Below, piece after piece: positions 1-6,777 of a stretch of 64,000 bases of DNA. The position numbers and the translations under genes are program-made. Every line of letters starts with the position of its first letter. Position 1 is the first letter of the stretch. The notes beneath the pieces are model-generated. The model made no database searches and had not been told where the DNA came from. It worked only from the letters and a program-made list of their open reading frames with translations. The stretch comes from JACKBK01 sp963707275 (GTDB taxonomy: Bacteria > Chloroflexota > Anaerolineae > JAAEKA01): the NCBI GenBank assembly GCA_963707275.1, contig CAVPPH010000002.1:248001-312000 (forward strand), in the 5' to 3' direction.

Positions 1-983
1 GACTGGGGAAAGTTGACGTGGTCGGCGAGAATCGACTGGATCGACGGCAGGTCCAGCTTGCCGGCATGGCTACGCAGCAGACGAAAGGTCCTGTTGTAGC
101 GTACTCGCGAGGCGATCAGTTCCTCGCTGTCGCGCTCGACCGCGCGCATGTGGCGGGTGACGTAGTTGTTGGTGTGCGCCAGAATACCTTCGCCGCCGTA
201 GATCACCTCGAAGTCCTCGGCCGACGCCTCGATGTTGTACATCTCGCCGCTGGCGTGCACGATGAGGTGATTATAGCCAGCCGCGCGCCGGCGGTTCAGC
301 GCGGCGCGGATGGCAGTCGCGGGTGTGCGCGCCGCCAGCACCGCGCGCGAGACGAAGATGCGCGGCACGCCGATACGCGCGTCGTTGGGGTAGACCGAGT
401 CACAGCACTGCGCGATGCCGCACTCGTTGAAGCCGATGTTAGGCAGCAGCCCGCCGTAGGTAATGGCCAGATAGGCCGGCTCGTCAACGGGCCGCGCGTG
501 GACCAGATAAACTGTCTCGAAGTCGTCGGGCAGCCAGTCTTCGTTGTGGCCGACCCACAGCTTGCCGTCGGCGGTGACCTCAGGCGCGGCGGCCAGGCTG
601 GTGCAGCCGCGGTGCAGCGCGTCCTCAGTCAGCGCCTCCATGCAGTTCAGCACCAGCAGGTCGTTGAAGTCGATCTCCGCGCCGTCGGCCATGCCCTGCA
701 ATTCTTCGACGTACTGCGGCACACTCTCCTCAGCAAAGGGCAGATACTTGCGGGCGTGGAGAGTCGCCTCGCGCCAGCTTCTGATGCGCAGCCGCTCCGC
801 TTCGGCCTCGAAATAGCGGCGGTAGGTCGCTAGCATGGCGTGGATGGCCGCGCGCCGATCCTGGCCGATCTGCCGGCCCATCTCGCGGTGCGTTCCTTGC
901 ACATAAACGACGGGCACAGACTCCTGGCTGAAGCGGGAATTCGGGTCGTTTTCTGGTGTGGTGGGGACGGGGCTGAGGTCCAC
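1..983 (-). CDS. C45 family acyltransferase/peptidase (Ntn hydrolase), 3' end cut
   Basis: Belongs to the family of acyl-CoA:6-aminopenicillanic acid acyltransferase and choloylglycine-like Ntn hydrolases, which self-cleave before a Cys and then hydrolyse or transfer acyl amides. The translated minus strand shows the family start VVYVQGTHREMGRQIG at about residues 40-55 and the cleavage motif GCTSLAAA, placing the nucleophile at Cys127. After it come VGHNEDW and an AHTNNYVTRH-like segment. The GTG at 983 is chosen because GGAG lies six bases upstream and a TATAAT box ends about 60 bases upstream. The C-terminus runs off the window at base 1. The physiological substrate cannot be read from the sequence. 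Confidence 0.86.
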   Translation of the reverse strand, partial: MDLSPVPTTPENDPNSRFSQESVPVVYVQGTHREMGRQIGQDRRAAIHAMLATYRRYFEAEAERLRIRSWREATLHARKYLPFAEESVPQYVEELQGMADGAEIDFNDLLVLNCMEALTEDALHRGCTSLAAAPEVTADGKLWVGHNEDWLPDDFETVYLVHARPVDEPAYLAITYGGLLPNIGFNECGIAQCCDSVYPNDARIGVPRIFVSRAVLAARTPATAIRAALNRRRAAGYNHLIVHASGEMYNIEASAEDFEVIYGGEGILAHTNNYVTRHMRAVERDSEELIASRVRYNRTFRLLRSHAGKLDLPSIQSILADHVNFPQ

Positions 984-1041
984 GGCGATCTCCGGCGAGC
1001 TGGGCGGCCAGCGCTGCAAACGGGACAAGTATCTAACGCGG

Positions 1042-1071
1042 ATTATACCCCCAAAGGAAAGCGGCTGGCAA
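1042..1071 (-). promoter_or_regulatory. promoter of the C45 hydrolase gene
   Basis: On the minus strand TTGCCA (1071-1066) is followed after 18 bases by a perfect TATAAT (1047-1042). Transcription would start near 1035, about 50 bases before the GTG at 983. Matches the vegetative sigma consensus seen elsewhere in the window. Confidence 0.62.
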
Positions 1072-1098
1072 AGGCTGGCGGAAAGAAGACGCCAGCTG

Positions 1099-1377
1099 TC
1101 AAACAGCAGGGGCCGGGCCGTGTGTCATAAAGACGGGCATCTCTTTCCAAAGCACGCGGCGGAACACATCCTTCATCGGCACAACCTCCTGTTCGATATA
1201 CTCGCGCAGCGCACGATTCATCAGCGTCTGGTAACTGCCGCCTCCGCTTTCATAGACCTGGGTGCGAAACCGGTCAAGAATGTCATCATCAATGCGGATC
1301 ATAATGCGAGTCTTACCGGGTGGCATTGGTGCGACCGCGCCGCGTTTGCCCTTGCTGAAATCGTATTCGTCTTTCAT
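1099..1377 (-). CDS. brnA: BrnA-type antitoxin (orphan)
   Basis: The 92-residue protein starts MKDEYDFSKGKRGAV and contains PPGKTRIMIRIDDDILDRF followed by a GGGSYQTLMNRALREYI helix. This is the ribbon-helix-helix layout of BrnA (COG3514), the DNA-binding antitoxin that neutralises the RNase BrnT and represses its own promoter. AGGAAGG lies upstream of the ATG. In the family brnT normally sits directly upstream; here there is no brnT, only two palindromic elements (1417-1565) and then the end of aspS. It is therefore an orphan antitoxin, either a relic or an anti-addiction or regulatory protein. The C-terminal tail after about residue 65 is not recognisable. Confidence 0.82.
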   Translation of the reverse strand: MKDEYDFSKGKRGAVAPMPPGKTRIMIRIDDDILDRFRTQVYESGGGSYQTLMNRALREYIEQEVVPMKDVFRRVLWKEMPVFMTHGPAPAV

Positions 1378-1416
1378 GATCAGTCAGCCTTCCTCGTGCG
1401 GTCGATCTGTGTGCGA

Positions 1417-1448
1417 GATTCTAGCGCTTCTGTAGAAGCGCTAGAATC
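1417..1448. repeat. perfect 15-bp inverted repeat upstream of brnA
   Basis: GATTCTAGCGCTTCT (1417-1431) and its exact reverse complement (1434-1448) are separated by GT. It lies 40-70 bases upstream of the brnA start, the place where a BrnA autorepression operator would be expected, and one arm carries a TAGAAT that could serve as a -10. It could equally be a small palindromic element or terminator. Confidence 0.6.
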
Positions 1449-1496
1449 GCTACCTCTCATGCTGGCGCAAACCTGGACCAAGGTAACGCAGAGATC

Positions 1497-1565
1497 AGGC
1501 GTGTCTTTCATACCAATCCTTCGCAAAAAGCCTCCAGAGCGAGGATTGGTATGAAAGACACGCCT
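1497..1565. repeat. 24-bp perfect inverted repeat (large hairpin element)
   Basis: Bases 1497-1520 are exactly complementary to 1542-1565, with a 21-base loop in which CGC/GCG can pair further. The stem lies between aspS (ending 1635) and brnA and has no T-tract directly after either arm, so it resembles a MITE or RNA-processing hairpin more than a classical terminator. No other copy was seen in the window. Confidence 0.7.
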
Positions 1566-1592
1566 CTATGACATCTGTCAGTCAATCAGGGT

Positions 1593-1626
1593 TCTGACCT
1601 CTGATTCCTGACCTCTGTCCTCCTGA
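1593..1626 (+). repeat. 7-8-bp TCTGA/CCTGA tandem repeat downstream of aspS
   Basis: Units beginning TCTGA or CCTGA start at 1593, 1600, 1607 and 1622, with a degenerate TCTGT at 1614. A related TCAGA array in the opposite orientation sits in the aspS leader at 3165-3216. Confidence 0.5.
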
Positions 1627-1634
1627 TTCCGCTC

Positions 1635-2943
1635 CTACGGAGCCACCCGGTTCAGGTCGCGCGGGAAGAGCGTCGCCAGCCGCAGGTTGGGCAGGTCGAG
1701 CAGCTGCATCAGCAGCCGCTCCATGCCGATGGCGAACCCGCCGTGAGGCGGCATTCCGTAGCGGAAGGCCTCCAGGTAGGTCTCGAACGGCTCCGAGGAG
1801 TAGCCTGCCCTCGTCAGCGCATCCAGATAATCCCCATAGCAGGTGCAGCCGCTGGCCGCCGGTGATCAACTCTACGCCGCGGAAAAGCAGGTCGAACGAG
1901 TTGCTGTAGCCAGGCCGGCTCGCGTCGGGATGCGTGTAGAAGGGCCGCTTGCTCATCGGGTAGCCGGTGACGAACAGGAAGTCGCTGCCGTGTTCCTCCT
2001 GCGCCCATCCACCGAGCCAACGCTCATCCTGCGGCGACAGGTCCGGCTCGCCGCGCACATCGACACCGTGGCGGCGCAGGATCAGCTCCTGCGCCTCAGC
2101 GAAGTGGATGTGCGGGATCGCGGCAGCGACAGCTGGCAGGCGCGCGCTCAGCAGTTCCAGTTCCGCAGCGTAGCTGCTCTGCAATGTTTCGATGATTCCT
2201 GCGATCACGTCGCGCGCCGTCGCCATCACCGTGAAGTGGTTCTCGATGAAGCCAAACTCGACGTCCAGGCTGACGTACTCGTTGACGTGGCGGGTCGTGT
2301 CGTGCGGCTCGGCCCGGAACACCGGTCCGACCTCGAAGACCCGCTCGAAGATGCCGACCATGATCTGCTTGTAGAACTGGGGGCTTTGCGCCAGGTAGGC
2401 CGGGCGGCCGAAGTAGTCGATCTTGAAGACGTTGGAGCCGCTCTCGGTGGCCGAGGCCACGATCTTCGGCGTCTGAATCTCGGTGAAGCCGCTCGCGTTC
2501 AGCGTCGCACGGAAGCCCGCCATCACGCCGGCTGCCAGCCGGAACACCGCCCGCCGCGCCGGATGGCGATTCGCCACCACCGCGTGATCCAGCAGGGTCG
2601 GAAGCGCCGCCTTGATCTGCTTCTTGTTGATCGGGATCGGCGGCGGCTCGCTGACCGGCGTCAGCACCTCGACGGTCAGATCGTGCAGTTCGACACCGCC
2701 CGGCGCCTGTGGCTCGGTCACCACCAGCCCCTCCAGCGCGATCACCGTCTCCTGCCCCAGCCCCGCCTGCGTCAGCGGCGCCAGCGCAGCCTCGTTCTGC
2801 GTGACAGCTTGAGCAGTCCCCCATCCGTCGCGCAGCACCAGGAAGTTCACCCCGCCCAGCAGTCGCAGGTTGTGTACCCAGCCTTGCAGCCGCACTCGCT
2901 GTCCGACGTGTTGTCCAATCTCGGTCGATCGTATTGTCTCCAT
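1635..2943 (-). CDS. aspS: archaeal-type (probably non-discriminating) aspartyl-tRNA synthetase; one frameshift
   Basis: Charges tRNA-Asp, and in the non-discriminating form also tRNA-Asn, with aspartate. An N-terminal OB-fold (GQRVRLQGWVHNLR, residues 15-30) precedes class II motif 2 (FRAEPHDTTRHVNEY), which fits the compact AspRS2 class of about 430 residues and not bacterial AspRS of about 590. The frame breaks at about 1839-1844: after GGQRLH the reading must shift one base to give YGDYLDALTRAGY through GMERLL (motif 3) to LNRVAP and stop at 1635. Corrected length is 435 residues. The ATG at 2943 is preceded by GAGAGAAG; an in-frame GTG at 2955 behind GGAGG is the alternative start. The gene lies under a T-box. 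An amidotransferase would be needed if it makes Asp-tRNA-Asn; none is in the window. Confidence 0.85.
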
Positions 2944-2950
2944 CTTCTCT

Positions 2951-3035
2951 CTCACTCGTCCTCCTACTCCTACTCGTCCTCGTACTCGTCCTCCTCCGAT
3001 TCGAGTACAAGGACGAGTAGGAGGACGAGTACGAG
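2951..3035 (-). repeat. long imperfect hairpin covering the aspS ribosome-binding region
   Basis: Runs of GAGGACGAGTA-type units on plus bases 3002-3035 are nearly complementary to 2951-2988, with a short loop. On the transcript this places the GGAGG and start region of aspS inside a long stem downstream of the T-box terminator. It could add translational control or be a simple repeat expansion. Confidence 0.55.
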
Positions 3036-3395
3036 AAAAAAATAGCCCTCGTCCGTTTGGAGGACGAGGGCGCGAATGCCTGCTCGTGGTGCCACCACCA
3101 TTCGCTCCGCTGACGCGAAGCCTTGTTGTTGCGCAGTAACGGGCGCATCCCGGAGACGGCTACGTCAGAGGTCAGATGTTCAGAGTTTCAGAATATCAGA
3201 CTTTCAGAGTGTCAGGTTCGCTGATCCTCTGCCCCTCTGTTCTTCTGTCCTCTGTCCTTCCGCATTCGCCGTTCGGCTCAGGGGTGTCATCGAAGAGGGA
3301 TGGCGGCGTCGCTTGCAGCCTGGGCGTCGCTCTCTGGTCGCCTGCGGGTCTCCTCGACATGTCCCCGTCACAGCCGGTGTGCTGTGTTCGGTTGA
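3036..3395 (-). promoter_or_regulatory. T-box riboswitch leader of aspS
   Basis: On the minus strand the T-box core AUGGUGGUGGCACCACGAGC (about 3103-3081) precedes a 10-bp terminator stem (3071-3062 with 3054-3045) followed by seven T residues (3042-3036). Upstream, AGAGAGCGACGCC..GGCTGCAAGCGACGCC at about 3335-3303 matches the distal Stem I region of T-boxes. A GAC at 3288-3286 (context AUGACACC) is a tentative Asp specifier. Uncharged tRNA binding would stabilise the antiterminator and raise aspS expression. The T-box core and terminator are seen directly; the specifier is inferred. Confidence 0.82.
3165..3216 (-). repeat. seven-unit octamer repeat (TCTGA on the minus strand) inside the T-box leader
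   Basis: On the plus strand TCAGA/TCAGG begins at 3165, 3172, 3180, 3188, 3196, 3204 and 3212, an almost strict 8-base period. It sits between Stem I and the antiterminator, in a part of T-boxes that tolerates length variation. Confidence 0.75.
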
Positions 3396-3401
3396 GGCGG
3401 G

Positions 3402-3430
3402 ATTGTAGCACCGAAGGTGTGAGCTGTCAA
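3402..3430 (-). promoter_or_regulatory. promoter of the T-box/aspS transcript
   Basis: TTGACA (3430-3425), a 17-base spacer and TACAAT (3407-3402) on the minus strand. The predicted start near 3395 gives a leader of about 450 bases, which fits a full T-box. Confidence 0.8.
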
Positions 3431-3464
3431 CCACACCGCGCGGCGCATTTTGTTTCTCATCAGC

Positions 3465-3494
3465 TTGCGTGCATCGCGTCGTTCCTGTTATAAT
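3465..3494 (+). promoter_or_regulatory. promoter of the STAND NTPase gene
   Basis: TTGCGT (3465-3470), 18 bases, then TATAAT (3489-3494). It is divergent from the aspS promoter 35 bases away, and transcription would begin about 40 bases before the ATG at 3541. Confidence 0.65.
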
Positions 3495-3540
3495 GACGCA
3501 CATTCCGTCCTCGCCAAACCCCCAGAATTGCAGGCAGACC

Positions 3541-4986
3541 ATGACTCCCGAAATGTCCGAATTGCCTGACCATTTCGAAAAACACGTTCACGACGCGCTC
3601 ACGCTGTGGCATAAGGACGCGTCCTACGGCAGCCCGCTGGACGGGTTGACCCTCGTCAAGCAGGAGATGCCCGGCGCGGATGGCAACGTCCGGCTGGCCA
3701 CCAACCGGGTGCTGCTGGCAGCGCTGACCGCTCTGGAAGCGACACGCGAGTCAGATGCCGCACTGCTGCGCAAACGTTTCCTGGATGACAAGCCTGCCTA
3801 CGCCGTCGCCAACGAGCTGAACATTGCCCAACCCACCCTCTACAGGAAGCAGAAGCGTGCTATCACGCATCTGGCCGAGACCCTCTACGCGCTGGAACTG
3901 GCGACGCGCGACCAGCGTTCAGTCGATCTGGAACGGCACGCCCCCGCGGCCAGCCACGATCAACTGGTCGGCGTCGCGAGACCTATCGATCGCCTCAGCG
4001 ACGTGCTGCTGGCGCCCGCTGCGCCCTGGCTCGTCTCCGTCGAGGGGATCGGCGGCATCGGCAAGACAGCCATCGCCTATCAGCTTGCCCGCCGGCTGGT
4101 GGTCGAGCGGGCCGCGTTCTCCGGGTTCGCCTGGGTCAGCGCGCAGCAGCAGACCTTTCACCCCGGCGGCTTCATCCAGCCGCTTGACGCTCCTGCGCTG
4201 ACGGCCGCCGATCTGGTCGAGGCGCTGGTCGTACAGTTGCTGCCGGCCAGTTCGCTGCCAGTTCCTTTCTCCGTGGAACAGGCCAGCAACAGCCTGGCAG
4301 CTCGGCTGGGCCAGAGCGCCTGTCTGGTCGTTCTGGACAATCTGGAGACCCTGGCCGATGTCGATGCGTTGCTGCCGACGTTGCGCCGGCTGGCCGGCCC
4401 GTCCAAGTTCCTACTGACCTCGCGGCAAAGCCTGCACCGCGAGTCCGATGTCTTCTGCTACCCGCTGCCGGGGCTGGCCGAGTCGGAAGCGCTGCAACTG
4501 GTGCGCAACGAGGCGCGGCTGCGGCACATTGACCAGGTGACGGCTGCCGGCGACGACGCCTTGCGCCCCATTTTCGAGACCGTGGGCGGCAACCCGCTGG
4601 CGTTGAAACTGGTCGTCGGCCAGCTTTACCTGCTTGACCTGGATCAGGTGCTGGACAACCTGCGCGCCGCCCGCGGTCGCAAAGCCGACGACCTCTACCG
4701 CTACATCTTCCTGGATGCATGGCGCAAGCTGGACGAGGACGCGCAGGAGGTGCTGATCAACATGCCGCTCTTTGCACAGAGCGGCGCCGACTTTGCCAGC
4801 ATAGAACGGGTCAGCGAGGTCACGGGCAGCCGGCTGCTGGATGCGCTGGAGCGGCTGGTGATGCTGTCGCTGGTCAACGTGAGCGGTGGCTTGCAAGAGC
4901 GCCGTTACAGCATCCACCGGCTGACCGAGACCTTCCTGCTGACCGACATCATCGGCTGGCAGGGCGGCGGGTGGGGCGACGCATGA
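3541..4986 (+). CDS. STAND/NB-ARC NTPase with N-terminal helix-turn-helix
   Basis: A 481-residue signal-transduction ATPase. Residues about 83-112 (AYAVANELNIAQPTLYRKQK) resemble a sigma-region-4-like helix-turn-helix. The P-loop GIGGIGKTA is at 169-177 and Walker B CLVVLDNLE at 261-269, followed by the LLTSR sensor and a GNPLALKL (GLPL-like) motif typical of AP-ATPase/NB-ARC proteins. In AfsR/MalT-like regulators such a module is joined to C-terminal TPRs that sense a ligand; here the protein stops after a winged-helix-like segment (YSIHRLTETF) and TPRs are encoded by the next gene, whose ATG overlaps this stop (ATGA). The ATG at 3541 was chosen because it is the first one after the predicted transcript start. 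The ligand and target genes are unknown. Confidence 0.83.
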   Translation: MTPEMSELPDHFEKHVHDALTLWHKDASYGSPLDGLTLVKQEMPGADGNVRLATNRVLLAALTALEATRESDAALLRKRFLDDKPAYAVANELNIAQPTLYRKQKRAITHLAETLYALELATRDQRSVDLERHAPAASHDQLVGVARPIDRLSDVLLAPAAPWLVSVEGIGGIGKTAIAYQLARRLVVERAAFSGFAWVSAQQQTFHPGGFIQPLDAPALTAADLVEALVVQLLPASSLPVPFSVEQASNSLAARLGQSACLVVLDNLETLADVDALLPTLRRLAGPSKFLLTSRQSLHRESDVFCYPLPGLAESEALQLVRNEARLRHIDQVTAAGDDALRPIFETVGGNPLALKLVVGQLYLLDLDQVLDNLRAARGRKADDLYRYIFLDAWRKLDEDAQEVLINMPLFAQSGADFASIERVSEVTGSRLLDALERLVMLSLVNVSGGLQERRYSIHRLTETFLLTDIIGWQGGGWGDA

Positions 4987-6203
4987 CCGGCCACAAAGCG
5001 GCGACGGTCGATTATCAGGCGCGCTTCCGGCACAAGATCGCCGTCAACGCGACCAGTTGGCTACTGTTCATGCAGCAGCACGCGCACGACACAGCCGCCA
5101 TGGACCGCGAGATGGCCAACCTGCGCAAGGCGATCCAGCAGGCGCTGACCGAGCCGACGGCCTGGGCGCCGGGACTCGCGCTGACCGGCGAGGCGTGGCG
5201 GCATGTGGAGACGCGCGGCTACTGGCTGGCCTGGCAGGATCTGCTGGAACTGGCCGTGCAGATTAGCCGGCAAGCTGGCCGGCCTGCTGACCAGGCGTAT
5301 TTGCTGGATCAGTTGGGCGAGCTGGCGCGCATTCTGGGTGACAACCGGCGCGCGCTAGCCTGTTTCGACGAAGCGCTGGCCCTCAGCCGCGAGCTGGGCG
5401 ACAGCGCGGGCGTGGGCCGCGTGCTGACGCACCTCAGCCAGATCTACATCGCTCTGGGCGATCTCGATTCTGCCGGCACATGTTGCCAGGAGGCTGCCGG
5501 CATCTTTGGGGCGCTGGGCGACCGGAATGAACTGGCCATCGCACACAACAACTGGGGTATCGTGCTGCTCGAGAAGGGCGCGCCGGAGGAAGCGTTGGCG
5601 CATTTTCATCTGGCAGCCGCCGGCTTCGAAGCAGCAGCAAACCGGCGCGGACTGGCCAAGGCTTTTGGCAGCCAGGGAGAGGCGTACCGCCGTCAGAAGC
5701 GCTGGGACGAGGCGGCTGATTGTTACTGGCAGGCTATCGCGATCGACGAGGAGATCGGCCACGAGGTGCAGGCTGCCCGAATGCACATGAACCTGGGCAT
5801 CCTCTACTATGAACAGGGACGGCACGAGGAGGCGCTGGCGCTGCATGTAGCCGTCGAGCCATTCTACCGCCGGCTGGGTGACCGCCCATTGCTTGCCAGA
5901 GTCCGCAACAACATGGGTATTTTTCTGGCCGCACTGGGGCGGTTCGGCGAGTCTAAGACCGTCTTTGACAGCGCTGTGAGTCTTTACCTGGAGATGGATG
6001 ACCGCTTGCTGGCCACCGATGCGCTGACCAACTGTGCCGAACATCTCCTGGACCAGGGACGGACCGACGAGGCAACAGACTATCTGAACCGCGCCCGCGC
6101 GCTGCTGGATACTCTTCCCAGCCCGCCGGACTATCTCTTGCGCGACTGGATGCAACAGTCGCAGCGCCTGGAAACCATGCTGGTAACGCAGCCGGCAGAT
6201 TAA
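4983..6203 (+). CDS. TPR repeat protein, probable sensor half of the STAND NTPase
   Basis: A 406-residue soluble protein. After about 90 residues without recognised repeats it is built of tandem tetratricopeptide repeats of the 40-residue Rapsyn/LGN type with alternating LGD..LA..NN(W/M)G and A..HEEALALH signatures (about residues 95-390). It overlaps the upstream NTPase gene by four bases (ATGA), implying coupled translation and a stoichiometric complex. In related regulators the same repeats are the C-terminal domain of one polypeptide, so this is either a natural split or, given the many indels in this window, a broken fusion. The spacer between the last NTPase motif and first TPR is similar to that in fused relatives, but an exact ATGA junction favours a real two-gene design. 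Confidence 0.8.
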   Translation: MTGHKAATVDYQARFRHKIAVNATSWLLFMQQHAHDTAAMDREMANLRKAIQQALTEPTAWAPGLALTGEAWRHVETRGYWLAWQDLLELAVQISRQAGRPADQAYLLDQLGELARILGDNRRALACFDEALALSRELGDSAGVGRVLTHLSQIYIALGDLDSAGTCCQEAAGIFGALGDRNELAIAHNNWGIVLLEKGAPEEALAHFHLAAAGFEAAANRRGLAKAFGSQGEAYRRQKRWDEAADCYWQAIAIDEEIGHEVQAARMHMNLGILYYEQGRHEEALALHVAVEPFYRRLGDRPLLARVRNNMGIFLAALGRFGESKTVFDSAVSLYLEMDDRLLATDALTNCAEHLLDQGRTDEATDYLNRARALLDTLPSPPDYLLRDWMQQSQRLETMLVTQPAD

Positions 6204-6236
6204 CCTGCCGGCTGCGCTGAGGTGGTGCGGCGGCGA

Positions 6237-6428
6237 TCAGCCGCCGCAGCTAGGTCCGCCGTGGCAGTTGCTGCCCTGCGGCGTCGGTGTGGGCGTCGGG
6301 CCGTCGGCATAGACGACACTCGGCGATCCGGCGGTGCTGCTGCCGGCTGGCAACAGCGACGAGAGTGTGGGGGCTGCCGCCAGCGTCAGAACTGCGACAG
6401 CCAGGATGATGAGCAGGCGCTCTTTCAT
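6237..6428 (-). CDS. small secreted Cys/Gly peptide (hypothetical)
   Basis: 63 residues: a Lys/Arg start, a hydrophobic stretch (LLIILAVAVLTLAAAP, residues 5-20), then a Ser/Thr/Pro linker with TPTPTP and the tail SNCHGGPSCGG, giving two Cys. It resembles an exported peptide with one possible disulfide or metal site. GAGAAAGG precedes the ATG by about 13 bases, next to a short palindrome (ACCTTTC/GAAAGGT, 6438-6453). No family is recognised, and no modification or export genes are adjacent. It could be spurious, but composition and start region look genuine. Confidence 0.5.
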   Translation of the reverse strand: MKERLLIILAVAVLTLAAAPTLSSLLPAGSSTAGSPSVVYADGPTPTPTPQGSNCHGGPSCGG

Positions 6429-6582
6429 GGTCCACTGACCTTTCTCGAAAGGTGAGCGAACCAGTCGTCAGGGCCCTGCGAGCCTGGATCGTCCAGACCC
6501 GCCTGTACAGAACGCCTGGTTTGCAACGGATGCTGCTCCCCGGCCGAAGAGACAGCCTTCTGCAATCAAGAAGTGCTGACCT

Positions 6583-6597
6583 TGCAAGAATCTTGCA
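6583..6597. promoter_or_regulatory. palindrome TGCAAGA-A-TCTTGCA, possible operator
   Basis: A perfect 7-1-7 dyad upstream of the SulP gene. A closely related dyad, CGCAAGA-T-TCTTGCG, occurs at 24553-24567 after rlmN. A shared CAAGAnTCTTG core could be a transcription-factor site. Confidence 0.4.
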
Positions 6598-6600
6598 TGT

Positions 6601-6630
6601 CTCGGTGAAACTTCAGGCAACCGAGTTTTT
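6601..6630 (+). terminator. rho-independent terminator in the SulP upstream region
   Basis: CTCGGT (6601-6606) pairs with ACCGAG (6620-6625), a 13-base loop, followed by TTTTT. It would end rightward transcripts coming from the TPR gene or from a leader RNA before the SulP promoter. Confidence 0.5.
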
Positions 6631-6656
6631 GTGTCCAGAGCGAACGGGCTTAGAAT
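6629..6656 (+). promoter_or_regulatory. possible promoter of the SulP gene
   Basis: TTGTGT (6629-6634), 16 bases, TAGAAT (6651-6656). Weak match, but well placed just after the terminator. Confidence 0.35.
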
Positions 6657-6669
6657 GTTGTTGTTGCGA

Positions 6670-6720
6670 CCCTTCGAATCACCTGCCACAAAGTTGGCGC
6701 AGGCGGGCTCGAAGGGTTTG
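6670..6720 (+). promoter_or_regulatory. structured leader hairpin upstream of the SulP gene
   Basis: CCCTTCGA (6670-6677) pairs with TCGAAGGG (6709-6716), with an inner CCTGC/GCAGG stem, followed by TTTG. This is an attenuator-like shape 60 bases before the start codon. No known riboswitch core was recognised. Confidence 0.4.
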
Positions 6721-6777
6721 TGCTTCCACCAAACCGAAGATCATCGGTTGGTCATCCCTGAGCGACACGGAGGTTGT

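Noticed and set aside
18..833. Long open reading on the plus strand
   Set aside because: It is the antisense of the C45 hydrolase, whose minus-strand frame shows clear family motifs. The plus-strand product is Val/Arg/Asp-rich without any domain.
1843..3045. 400-codon open frame on the plus strand over aspS
   Set aside because: High GC leaves antisense frames open. The minus strand encodes an AspRS with all motifs.
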